A DNA stretch of 63,883 bases from JAWKTT01 sp041398965 (GTDB lineage: Bacteria; Planctomycetota; Planctomycetia; Planctomycetales; Planctomycetaceae). The notes below the pieces were generated by a model. The model made no database searches. It was not told the origin of the DNA and saw nothing but the letters and a program-made list of their open reading frames with translations. The number at the start of each line of letters is the position of its first letter. Position 1 is the first letter of the stretch. Made by a program: the position numbers and the translations under genes. The DNA lies in assembly GCA_041398965.1 (NCBI GenBank), contig JAWKTT010000028.1:1-63883 (forward strand). Direction: 5' to 3'. Positions 8,631-17,068 of this stretch are shown one piece after another.

Positions 8631-10415
8631 ATGAGCATTGAATTCAAGTTGCCAAATCTGGGTGAAGGGGTCGACAAGGCGGATGTCGCCGAGATTCTGG
8701 TTGCCGTAGGAGATGTCATCCAAGCCAATCAGGCGGTGCTCGAACTCGAGACCGAGAAGGCGGTGATGGAGGTTCCGTGTCCACAAGCAGGACGCATCGC
8801 TCGGGTGCATGTTACGGAAGGAGACTCGATCGCCGTCGGACAAGTGCTCCTGACGATCGAACCAGTCGGTGCTGCGGCGTCGACGAGCGAGACGTCACCC
8901 CCTGCCCCGCCGGCTACGAGTGCCGCAAACTCTGCAGCGTCGGCAAATGCTTCTGCGGCGGCACCTGTCGCCAGTGGGGCCAGTGGTTCGGCCAGCAGTA
9001 CAGCTGCGACCAGTGCATCAGCCGGAGAATCGAAGGTCGTCGATTTCGCACTCCCGAATCTGGGTGAAGGGGTCGACAAGGCGGATGTGGCCGAGGTGTT
9101 GGTTAAGGTGGGAGATGTCATTGCCGCCAATCAACCGGTGATGGAACTTGAGACAGAGAAAGCCGTGATGGAAGTCCCCTGTCCGTTGGCAGGAGTCATT
9201 GAGGCGGTGCAGGTTAGCCCCGGCGACTCAATTCGCGTGGGGGACACGCTGTTGCGGATTCGGACAACCTCCGGTGCCGCAGCCGCTGCGGGAGGATCGA
9301 CGAATCCCGCAGCGACATCCGCTGCCGCCACGAAGACCGAATCGGTTGCACCGGCAACGACATCACAAAGTGCGGTAGCAACAACGGCGAGAACTGGTCG
9401 TCAGCCGGTAGGGGGGACACCGATTCTGGTCGATGCCAACGGTTCGTCGACAGGAGCGAATGGCTCGAAGGGGAGCAGTGGTCCGCCAGTCCCAGCGGCT
9501 CCATCGACCCGGCGTCTCGCACGAAAACTCGGCGTCGATCTCGCGAAGGTCTCCGGGCGGGGACCGGGTGGACGGGTCACGCAGGAAGATGTGGAAGATT
9601 TCGTACGGGTTCAGCTCGAACGGAAGTCGGTGCCAGCCGTGTCGTCCGGGAATCGGACATCAATCATGGGAGGATCGATCGCTCCGCCGCCGTTGCCGGA
9701 CTTCACGAAACATGGTCCGGTCGAACGTGAGGCGATGAACAAGATCGCCCGCACCGCAGCCGAGAATCTGACGGTTTCATGGAACGTCATCCCGCACGTC
9801 ACCCATCATGACCGAGCGGACATCACCGAGTTGGAAGCGGCCAGGAAGCGATTTGGCGTCGGAGTGGGGAAGAACGGCCCCAAGGTGACGATGACCGCCA
9901 TAGCCATCAAGGCGTTGGCCACTTGTCTTCAAGCGTTTCCGAAGTTTAACAGTAGCCTTGATCCGGAAACGAACGAGATTGTGTACAAGCAGTACTACAA
10001 CATCGCTTGTGCCGTGGATACGCCGAATGGGTTGCTCGTTCCTGTGGTGAAGGGGTGTGACAAGAAGAGCATTCTGGAGATCGCGGCTGACATCACCGAG
10101 TTGGCAACCAAGGCTCGGGACCGGAAGCTGTCGATGGACTCGATGGTTGGAGCAACCTGTACGGTGACGAACCTCGGGGGGATCGGCGGCGTCGCCTTTA
10201 CGCCGATCGTCAACTACCCGGAAGTCTGCATTCTGGGGATGTCCCGGTCGCAGATGGAGTTGCAGATGGTCGATGGGAAGATCGTCGAAAGGATGCTGCT
10301 GCCGTTGGCATTGTCTTACGATCACCGGGTGATTAACGGTGCAGACGCCGCGAAGTTTGTCGCCACGTTGTGTGGCATGTTGTCGGACCCGTTCCAGTTA
10401 CTGTCGGCGATTTAG
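8631..10415 (+). CDS. aceF: Dihydrolipoamide acyltransferase (E2), two lipoyl domains
   Basis: This is the core acyltransferase of a 2-oxoacid dehydrogenase complex, probably pyruvate dehydrogenase. From the ATG at 8631 (AAGGA 10 nt upstream) it is 594 aa. Order: lipoyl domain 1 (about 1-75, lipoylated Lys in ETEKAVMEV), Ala/Ser-rich linker, lipoyl domain 2 (about 139-213, same ETEKAVMEV), second linker, E1/E3-binding domain (STRRLARKLGVDLAKVSGRG, near 300), then the trimeric catalytic domain ending SYDHRVINGADAAKF. The catalytic His is intact; the usual Asp of HxxxDG is Asn, a substitution also known in Azotobacter E2p. The two lipoyl domains are nearly identical, suggesting a recent tandem duplication. 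No E1 or E3 gene is adjacent. Pyruvate versus branched-chain specificity cannot be read from the sequence. Confidence 0.88.
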   Translation: MSIEFKLPNLGEGVDKADVAEILVAVGDVIQANQAVLELETEKAVMEVPCPQAGRIARVHVTEGDSIAVGQVLLTIEPVGAAASTSETSPPAPPATSAANSAASANASAAAPVASGASGSASSTAATSASAGESKVVDFALPNLGEGVDKADVAEVLVKVGDVIAANQPVMELETEKAVMEVPCPLAGVIEAVQVSPGDSIRVGDTLLRIRTTSGAAAAAGGSTNPAATSAAATKTESVAPATTSQSAVATTARTGRQPVGGTPILVDANGSSTGANGSKGSSGPPVPAAPSTRRLARKLGVDLAKVSGRGPGGRVTQEDVEDFVRVQLERKSVPAVSSGNRTSIMGGSIAPPPLPDFTKHGPVEREAMNKIARTAAENLTVSWNVIPHVTHHDRADITELEAARKRFGVGVGKNGPKVTMTAIAIKALATCLQAFPKFNSSLDPETNEIVYKQYYNIACAVDTPNGLLVPVVKGCDKKSILEIAADITELATKARDRKLSMDSMVGATCTVTNLGGIGGVAFTPIVNYPEVCILGMSRSQMELQMVDGKIVERMLLPLALSYDHRVINGADAAKFVATLCGMLSDPFQLLSAI

Positions 10416-10445
10416 CTGTCGGCAAGAGACGAAAGTTGAGTGCTC

Positions 10446-10478
10446 GTTTCGCCCCAGACGGCATGTGTGGGGCGAAAC
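10446..10478. terminator. Palindromic hairpin after the E2 gene
   Basis: A perfect 11-bp stem, GTTTCGCCCCA with TGGGGCGAAAC, encloses an 11-nt loop, 30 bp after the E2 stop codon. There is no T-run, so intrinsic termination is uncertain; RNA 3'-end stabilisation is equally possible. It resembles the hairpins at 30995 and 39397. Confidence 0.5.
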
Positions 10479-10496
10479 CTAAGATCGATCGGGAAA

Positions 10497-10558
10497 TGAG
10501 TGTCGTCATTCGCTCCGCGAAAGCCTCGTTTCTTTCGCGTAGCGAAAGACGACACTCA
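10497..10558. repeat. Intergenic palindromic repeat, copy 1
   Basis: Two 26-bp arms (10497-10522 and 10533-10558) match at 24 of 26 positions when one is inverted, around a 10-bp spacer. The cores are TTCGCTCCGCGAAA and TTTCGCGTAGCGAA, and the outer ends TGAGTGTCGTC and GACGACACTCA are exact. A diverged copy lies at 14865. No coding potential. Confidence 0.75.
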
Positions 10559-10615
10559 GACAGTCGTTTCTCGACAGATGCCTAGCGGGTGAATTTCAGG
10601 GGAGTGAGGAGAGCT

Positions 10616-12457
10616 GTGTCGACTTATGACTTCGACGTCGTGGTGATCGGGGCCGGGCATGCGGGTGTCGAGGCGGCGTTGGCATCGGCACGGCTCGGAG
10701 CACGGACCGCACTCCTCACGATGAACTGCGACACCGTCGGGGCGATGAGTTGTAACCCCGCCATCGGGGGAGTCGCCAAGGGTCAGATCGTTCGAGAGAT
10801 CGACGCTCTCGGGGGCGAAATGGGGCGGGCAATTGATGCGACCGGCATCCAGTTTCGGATGCTCAATCGCAGCAAAGGCCCGGCCATGCACTCCCCCCGA
10901 GCACAGGCCGACAAGAAGGCATATCAGTTCTTTCTGAAGCACGTGGTCGAAGCACAGCCAAACCTCATGCTGCGGCAGGAACTTGTCGAAGGTCTCGAAA
11001 CGGAGCCCATTGAAAACAGCGACGAGTCGCCGGAGGCGGCCGGTTGCCGAATGACGGGGGTGCGTGTTCGAGGGGGGGCGGTCTATCGAACGCGGGCTGT
11101 CATCGTCACGACCGGGACGTTTCTGCAAGCGATCATGCACACGGGCGAAGCGAAGACATCAGGAGGACGAGCCGGGGAGGGGACCACAGGAACACTCTCC
11201 GACAGCTTGCGTCTCTTGGGGTTTGAACTGCAACGATTCAAGACGGGCACCCCTTGCCGACTCAATGGGCGGACCATCGATTTCTCCTGTCTGAACGAAC
11301 AGCCGGGGGATGAGAATCCGACGCCATTCTCCTATCTCACCGAAAGTCTGACGCAATCGCAGCTCCCCTGTTGGATCACCGAAACCAACGAACATGTGCA
11401 TGGACTGATCCGCAACAATCTGCATCGGGCTCCGATGTACAGCGGGCAGATCGAGTCGACCGGGCCCCGATACTGCCCGTCGATTGAAGACAAAGTGGTC
11501 CGATTTTCCGAGCGGTCATCACATCAGATATTCTTAGAACCGGAAGGGCGACAGACACTTGAATTCTATTGCAACGGCATCTCGACCAGTTTGCCGCGAG
11601 ATGTGCAGGATGAAATGATTCACTCGATTCGGGGTCTCGAACGAGCGGAGATCATGCGTTACGGGTATGCCGTCGAGTACGACTTTGCACCTCCTACGCA
11701 ACTCAAGAGTACCCTCGAAACCAAACGGGTATCGGGTCTGTACTTTGCCGGTCAGATCAACGGCACAACAGGCTATGAAGAGGCGGGAGCGCAAGGGCTG
11801 ATGGCAGGGATCAATGCCGCCTTAAAGGGCCGGGGTGATGCTCCGCTTGTGCTGGATCGTTCGCAAGCTTACATCGGTGTACTGATCGATGATCTGGTGA
11901 CGCGTGGGGTGAACGAACCGTATCGCATGTTCACATCACGAGCCGAGTACCGCATGTTGTTACGGCAAGACAATGCCGACCGTCGACTCACCCCACTGGC
12001 CGTGACGATCGGCTTGGCTTCGACCGAACGTCGCGAGCAGATCGAACGCCACGAGGCCGAATTGTCGCAGGGTTCTGCGCTGATTGAGCGGCAACGCGTT
12101 GAAGGGGCGACGCTGGCGGAGTGGTTGCGTCGACCGGAGATTGGCTGGGCGGATGTCTGTGCCCGATCCCCCGAATTGACGGCTCTCAACCTCTCCCCCC
12201 GCGCTGCTGAACAACTGGAGATCGAGACGAAGTACGCCGGCTACCTCAAACGACAAGAGTTAGAAATCTCGCGTCTGTCGCGGTTGCAGTCGTTGCGAAT
12301 TCCAGAGTCGTTCAACTATCTCGCCGTGCCTCAGTTGCGAAAGGAAGCTCAGGAACGCCTCTCGCAAGTCCGCCCCGACAACCTCGGTCAAGCGGGTCGC
12401 GTTAGCGGCATCACCCCCGCCGATCTGGCCATTTTGATGATCTACCTGAAGGGGTAA
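10616..12457 (+). CDS. mnmG: tRNA uridine-5-carboxymethylaminomethyl modification enzyme MnmG
   Basis: MnmG (GidA) with MnmE installs the cmnm5 group on U34 of certain tRNAs, using FAD, NADH and methylene-THF. The FAD Rossmann motif VVVIGAGHAGVEAA begins near residue 7, followed by NPAIGGVAKGQIVREIDALGG; later stretches such as YCPSIEDKVVRF, GLYFAGQINGTTGYEEA and FTSRAEYRMLLRQDNAD are hallmark MnmG blocks. The GTG at 10616, behind a GGAGTGAGGAGA site, gives a standard N-terminus (STYDFDVVVIG) and 613 aa, better than the further-upstream GTG at 10589. MnmE is not in the window. Confidence 0.96.
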   Translation: MSTYDFDVVVIGAGHAGVEAALASARLGARTALLTMNCDTVGAMSCNPAIGGVAKGQIVREIDALGGEMGRAIDATGIQFRMLNRSKGPAMHSPRAQADKKAYQFFLKHVVEAQPNLMLRQELVEGLETEPIENSDESPEAAGCRMTGVRVRGGAVYRTRAVIVTTGTFLQAIMHTGEAKTSGGRAGEGTTGTLSDSLRLLGFELQRFKTGTPCRLNGRTIDFSCLNEQPGDENPTPFSYLTESLTQSQLPCWITETNEHVHGLIRNNLHRAPMYSGQIESTGPRYCPSIEDKVVRFSERSSHQIFLEPEGRQTLEFYCNGISTSLPRDVQDEMIHSIRGLERAEIMRYGYAVEYDFAPPTQLKSTLETKRVSGLYFAGQINGTTGYEEAGAQGLMAGINAALKGRGDAPLVLDRSQAYIGVLIDDLVTRGVNEPYRMFTSRAEYRMLLRQDNADRRLTPLAVTIGLASTERREQIERHEAELSQGSALIERQRVEGATLAEWLRRPEIGWADVCARSPELTALNLSPRAAEQLEIETKYAGYLKRQELEISRLSRLQSLRIPESFNYLAVPQLRKEAQERLSQVRPDNLGQAGRVSGITPADLAILMIYLKG

Positions 12458-12695
12458 TATCACAGCCGGGCGGAAGCGTCACCTTCTGCGGAATCGGCGA
12501 ACTGGAATGTGGCCTGCTGCATTCTGACGACGAGGCCGGGAATCTTGACGGTTCGATGGTCTGTCGAGTCCCGTTCGATTGAGATACGGGAGAGATACGT
12601 TACTCTCGTCACATCTTACGGCCCATTCCGATGTTGGCCCAGACACTTCGCACCGGACGCGGAGTGACGTCATCTCTCTCGACAAGGAATCTGTT

Positions 12696-14765
12696 GTGTC
12701 TGCCAATCCGCTTGTTCAAGATCGTGGACTTCCTCAGTTTGACAAGATTCGTGCCGAGCATGTCACCCTGGCGGTGAAGCAGGTGCTGGCCGAGTGTTCC
12801 GAGTTGCTGAAGCAAGTGGAAGCGATCGAACAGCCGTCATGGTCGAGTCTACTGGAACCGCTCGACGAAATGGGACGACGATTTGAACAGGCATGGAGCC
12901 CGGTGACGCATCTGTTCGGGGTTGCGAACTCACCCGAGTTGCGTGAAGCATTCGAGGCGGCTCAGCCCGATGTGGTCGAGTTCAGTCTCCGCGTCAAGCA
13001 AAGCGAGCCGATCTATCGGGGACTCAAGGCGATCCAGGAGAGTGCCGACTGGTCCACTCTCGACCCGGCCCAACGGCGAATCATCGAGCAGAAACTGCTG
13101 AGTGCTGAGTTGGCGGGGATCGCGTTGACTGGGGACGATCGACGACGTTTCAACGAGATCGCCCAGGAACTTTCGCAGTGCGCGACAACCTTCTCGAATA
13201 ACGTGTTAGATGCTACGAAGGCCTTTTCGTTGATCATCACCGATCCGGCGGATGCCGAGGGGTTGCCACAAAGTTTGCGAGGACTGGCGGCTCAGTCTTA
13301 CAACAAGAAGAAGCAGCCGACCGATCCAACCGCGACTCCCGATGCAGGTCCGTGGCGAATCACACTCGACAATCCGAGCATGGGGCCGTTCTTGCAACAT
13401 TGTCGCAATCGTGAACTGCGGGAACATGTCTATCGGGCCTTCGTCACCCGGGCATCATCTGGCGAGTACGATAACACGGAACTGTGTCAAAAGTTCTTGA
13501 AGCTGCGTCAGGAAGAGGCCCGACTGTTGGGGTACGACAACTATTCGCAGATCAGCCTGGCCGAGAAGATGGCTCCCGATGCGGACGCTGTGCTGGAGAT
13601 GCTCGAACAATTACGGGTTGCCTCTTGGGATGCCGCCAATGCCGACATGCAGGAGATTCATGAGTTGGCGATCGCCAGTGGCCAGACAGAGCCACTGGCT
13701 CACTGGGACGTCGGTTTTTGGGCCGAGCGACTTCGCGAACGGAAGTTCAACTTCACGGACGAAGACCTCCGTCCCTACTTCCCTCACGAACGGGTGCTGG
13801 ATGGGTTGTTCGGGCTCCTGCAACGACTGTTCGGCATCACTATCGTTGCCGCTGACGACGAGGCGACCCGTTGGGACGAGTCGGTCCGATTCTTCAAGGT
13901 TTTGGACGAGCAACAGACGCATATCGCCTCCTTTTTCTACGACCCCTACTCTCGTCCAGAGAACAAACGGGGCGGGGCCTGGATGGGAGACTGTCTGGCC
14001 CGACGACAACTTGGCGACACGCTGCAAGTGCCGGTCGCCTATCTCGTCTGCAACTGCACTCCACCCGTCGGAGAGACTCCGTCGTTGATGACATTTCGCG
14101 AGGTGGAAACGCTGTTTCACGAGTTCGGTCACGGCTTGCAACATATGCTAACCACGGTCGATTACCCCGAAGTGGCCGGAATCAGTGGCGTCGAGTGGGA
14201 TGCGGTCGAACTCCCCAGCCAGTTCATGGAGAACTGGTGCTACCATCGTCCAGTCCTGATGGGGATGACCTCCCACTACCAAACCGGTGCCCCGCTGCCA
14301 GAGGAATTGTTCGAGAAGCTCTGTGCTGCCCGGACCTTCCGGGCTGGGTCGAACATGCTGCGACAGCTGACGTTCGGCATCACCGACATGACACTCCATT
14401 CGAGCTATGACCCCAATGGGGATGAAAGCATCTTTGACGTGCAGCGGCGAGTCATGGAGCAAACCAGCGTGCTCCCCATGTTCGAAGCAGATCGCTTCCT
14501 CTGTTCGTTCCAGCACATCTTTTCCGGGGGCTACAGCGCAGGCTACTACAGCTACAAATGGGCTGAAGTGCTCTCGGCCGATGCGTTCAGCGCGTTCGAG
14601 GAAATCGGCCTGGAGAACGAAACCGCAGTGCAGGCGACGGGTCGCCGGTTCCGCGATACCGTGCTCGCCTTGGGGGGGAGTCGGCACCCGATGGAAGTCT
14701 ACGAAGCCTTCCGCGGCCGTGGCCCCTCGACGGAAGCCCTGCTCCGACACAACGGCCTCAGTTAA
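12696..14765 (+). CDS. prlC: M3 family oligopeptidase A-like zinc metallopeptidase
   Basis: This cytosolic oligopeptidase degrades short peptides, including cleaved signal peptides in E. coli. The zinc motif HEFGH begins at residue 475 (LFHEFGHGLQHML), and downstream SGVEWDAVELPSQFMENW supplies the third-ligand Glu region; the C-terminal SGGYSAGYYSYKWAEVLSAD block is typical of the OpdA branch. The GTG at 12696 with an AAGGA site gives 689 aa, close to the 680 aa of E. coli OpdA; the upstream ATG at 12579 adds 39 residues without family character. No signal peptide. It follows mnmG by about 240 bp. Confidence 0.93.
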   Translation: MSANPLVQDRGLPQFDKIRAEHVTLAVKQVLAECSELLKQVEAIEQPSWSSLLEPLDEMGRRFEQAWSPVTHLFGVANSPELREAFEAAQPDVVEFSLRVKQSEPIYRGLKAIQESADWSTLDPAQRRIIEQKLLSAELAGIALTGDDRRRFNEIAQELSQCATTFSNNVLDATKAFSLIITDPADAEGLPQSLRGLAAQSYNKKKQPTDPTATPDAGPWRITLDNPSMGPFLQHCRNRELREHVYRAFVTRASSGEYDNTELCQKFLKLRQEEARLLGYDNYSQISLAEKMAPDADAVLEMLEQLRVASWDAANADMQEIHELAIASGQTEPLAHWDVGFWAERLRERKFNFTDEDLRPYFPHERVLDGLFGLLQRLFGITIVAADDEATRWDESVRFFKVLDEQQTHIASFFYDPYSRPENKRGGAWMGDCLARRQLGDTLQVPVAYLVCNCTPPVGETPSLMTFREVETLFHEFGHGLQHMLTTVDYPEVAGISGVEWDAVELPSQFMENWCYHRPVLMGMTSHYQTGAPLPEELFEKLCAARTFRAGSNMLRQLTFGITDMTLHSSYDPNGDESIFDVQRRVMEQTSVLPMFEADRFLCSFQHIFSGGYSAGYYSYKWAEVLSADAFSAFEEIGLENETAVQATGRRFRDTVLALGGSRHPMEVYEAFRGRGPSTEALLRHNGLS

Positions 14766-14864
14766 CGGCCCGTTGAAAGCGACCGTGGGTCAGCACTTCC
14801 AAGCTGACAAGGGTCAGACAATCGCGTCATTGTCTGGGCATTAAGGACTAATCGGTGAATGAGA

Positions 14865-14924
14865 GTCGCCATGCGCTCTGCGAACGACGTAATCGCCGGG
14901 ACTTTTCGCGGAGCGAAAGGCGAC
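14865..14924. repeat. Intergenic palindromic repeat, copy 2
   Basis: Arms GTCGCC-ATGCGCTCTGCGAA (14865-14884) and TTCGCGGAGCGAAAGGCGAC (14905-14924) are diverged inverse complements of each other and resemble copy 1 at 10497, sharing the TTTCGCG-AGCGAAAG core. It sits in the 359-bp gap between the peptidase stop and a small minus-strand gene; nothing else was seen in that gap. Confidence 0.6.
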
Positions 14925-15124
14925 AAGAGTTCCAGGTCAGGCCGGAAAGCACGACTCTGTTCGGCACGACTCGTTGCTGAGGGGTGAATCACGCCTCTCC
15001 CTCTCCGCCACTGTCGACTGCTCAATATGACAAGGCTTTTTTTCATGGGGGAGAAGTCGCGTCGGCTGTCGCCTCTGGATGTCTTCTCCCGAATCACGTC
15101 GAGTGTGTCATGCCCTCAGAGGCA

Positions 15125-15361
15125 TCAGAAGGTGGAATAGGGATGAGGACTGTCGAAGCGGTACGGGGCAAGGGGGACAATCGTCGGTGCGAGGCGCTGT
15201 TCTTCTTGCTCGGCTAACTCCGCATAGCGACGGTTCATCTCCGAGTGAACCACATCATGCCATTCGACCGAGCGAGCCTGTGAGGCGACGTAGTTCTCCC
15301 GTGCCCAGCGACGCAAGCGGAGTTCATCGATAAAGTCGACTGTCTGGTTGGTTTGAGTCAT
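15125..15361 (-). CDS. Small soluble protein of unknown function
   Basis: The frame is open further upstream, but the ATG at 15361 begins a compact, well-formed 78-aa protein (MTQTNQTVDFIDELRLRRWARENY...). It is rich in charged and aromatic residues, with a WARENYV segment, a WHDVVHSEMNRRYAEL helix and a Pro-rich tail (APYRFDSPHPY). There is no signal peptide, membrane span or cysteine. The composition looks like a real coding sequence, unlike the upstream part of the frame. I do not recognise the family. It stands alone between the peptidase and the NagB-like gene. Confidence 0.5.
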   Translation of the reverse strand: MTQTNQTVDFIDELRLRRWARENYVASQARSVEWHDVVHSEMNRRYAELAEQEEQRLAPTIVPLAPYRFDSPHPYSTF

Positions 15362-16080
15362 CGAAGGCACCCCTCTGGACCGTGCGGCCCTGTGAGACAA
15401 AACGAAGGAGACAAGAATAGTAGGAACGTGACAAATAGTCTTGATTCGCAGCCGACAGGGAACATCCACCCCATGGACGGAGACGCACAGTCGGGCCTTC
15501 GAGTTCCATCGACCGTCACCCCAGCACGACTTCAACTCAACCGGCAAATTCTGCCGATGCCGAGATCCGATCACCCTCGAACCACCAGACAACCCGCGCC
15601 ATCGGTACGCTCCTCGACGTCTCAGCCCCCGCGCGCAGTACCCGCGTTGATCCACAACTCGGCCTCACTTTCGCACGGGCAGACCATGACGTGAGGTAGA
15701 GAAAGTCGGCACTCGGACGACCCAGTGCTGTGAATATCTGTGCCTCGGACATTGATGTCTGTTGCAGGACGGACACTTCAAAGTCTTCGCTTCGTGTCAC
15801 CATCGACGAGCAGGGATGATCCTCCCACCGACAAAACAACGGGCATCGGGCCTAAGCCACGGGAGGGCTGGCCACCGGCCACTCGTACTTGTTTCGCGGG
15901 GAGAGTCGCTTGTACACATTGATCCCGTTTTTTTTCGTCAGATGTAGGCGATCTCTTCGATTTGGGGTACACTCTTTCAGGGATTCTTCTATTCCGATCT
16001 GCAGGACAATCTGGGCCAATGACAGCGATTTCCTGTGGATGGGGCACAGAGTTCGCGATAGAGAGACTCTTGAGGTGTGT
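15362..16080. other. Intergenic region, no gene seen
   Basis: About 720 bp upstream of the NagB-like gene. Several short frames exist on both strands, but none has a ribosome site together with protein-like composition. It presumably holds the promoters of the two divergent genes. No repeat was noticed. Confidence 0.4.
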
Positions 16081-17031
16081 ATGGACTTGCTGTCGACAAT
16101 CTCTGGTTCGATGGTCGAAGGGTTCTTTCCCGCAGGTTGGGATTTGGCCCGAATCGACGCTTGTATTGCGGAAGACCCCGCGACCATCACCGACTGCCAG
16201 CCGTGGTGGCACGAACAATTCATCCCGCTTCCCTGTCAGACCGTCGCCGACTTCGACACTTACATGGGGCACGAGATTGCCCTGACGATTCGGCGTGCGC
16301 GTGAGGCGGGGGAACAACTCGCCATGATTCTCCCCGTCGGTCCGATGGGGATGTATCGCTGGGCAGTCTTCTTCCTCAAGGAATGGAACGTCCCATGCGA
16401 TCATCTGCATGGATTCAACATGGATGAGTGGAGCGATGCCGAGGGGAACACACTCCCCTCCAGCAATCCAGGGGCGTTTCAATATGCGATGGAACAGGCG
16501 TTCTATGGTCCGCTCGGCAAGCTGACGGTCCCGGTCTCCCAAAGACACTTCGCGTTGAAGAGCGTGCTCCCTTCCTATGCGGAACGAATCGGCGAACTGC
16601 GTTCTCAAGGCGCAAAACTGACGGTGATCTTTGGCATCGGACGAGTCTGCCACATCGCTTTTTGGGAACCACATTTTGCGGCAGAGTTCCCGTCGACGGA
16701 CGAGTGGAAGCAGCAAACCCACCGAATCGGGGCGAGGCTGCATCCGCTGACGATCGAACAGAACGCGATCACAAGTTTTAAGAGTCGAACCACGTTGGTC
16801 CCGGCATATGCCAACACCATCGGCCCCGCTTTGTTCTCGCAGGCCGACTGGATCATCGGCGGAGCAGATGGAACACTCGGTCGTGGAATGATGTGGCAGG
16901 GAATGAGTCTCTGGATGACGCTCCGACACGAGCCGAGTCCTTGGATTCCTTCCACCTTCATGCCAACTCAGCCTGGCAAGCTCTTCTTCATGCAAGAACT
17001 GGCCGGGCCATTGGTGGCCGAGTGCAATTAG
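16081..17031 (+). CDS. NagB-like glucosamine-6-phosphate isomerase family protein, altered active site
   Basis: The fold signatures of glucosamine-6-phosphate deaminase are visible: FNMDEWSD corresponds to the MDEYVG motif (catalytic-base Asp72 in E. coli NagB), and GIGRVCHIAFWEP to GVGNDGHIAFNEP. In the second motif His143 and Glu148 are retained, but Asp141 is Val, the adjacent Gly is Cys and Asn is Trp. It may therefore catalyse a different sugar-phosphate isomerisation, or none. The ATG at 16081 has TTGAGG six bases upstream and gives 316 aa, against 266 for E. coli NagB. The frame opens earlier (15889), but that portion is unlike the family. The next gene begins 37 bp downstream, suggesting co-transcription. 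Confidence 0.75.
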   Translation: MDLLSTISGSMVEGFFPAGWDLARIDACIAEDPATITDCQPWWHEQFIPLPCQTVADFDTYMGHEIALTIRRAREAGEQLAMILPVGPMGMYRWAVFFLKEWNVPCDHLHGFNMDEWSDAEGNTLPSSNPGAFQYAMEQAFYGPLGKLTVPVSQRHFALKSVLPSYAERIGELRSQGAKLTVIFGIGRVCHIAFWEPHFAAEFPSTDEWKQQTHRIGARLHPLTIEQNAITSFKSRTTLVPAYANTIGPALFSQADWIIGGADGTLGRGMMWQGMSLWMTLRHEPSPWIPSTFMPTQPGKLFFMQELAGPLVAECN

Positions 17032-17068
17032 TTAATGTCCTATTGGACCAGAGGCCCGGGAGCAACGG

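Noticed and set aside
15778..16995. A 405-aa minus-strand frame opposite the NagB-like gene
   Set aside because: Antisense shadow; the sense strand carries recognisable motifs and a ribosome site.
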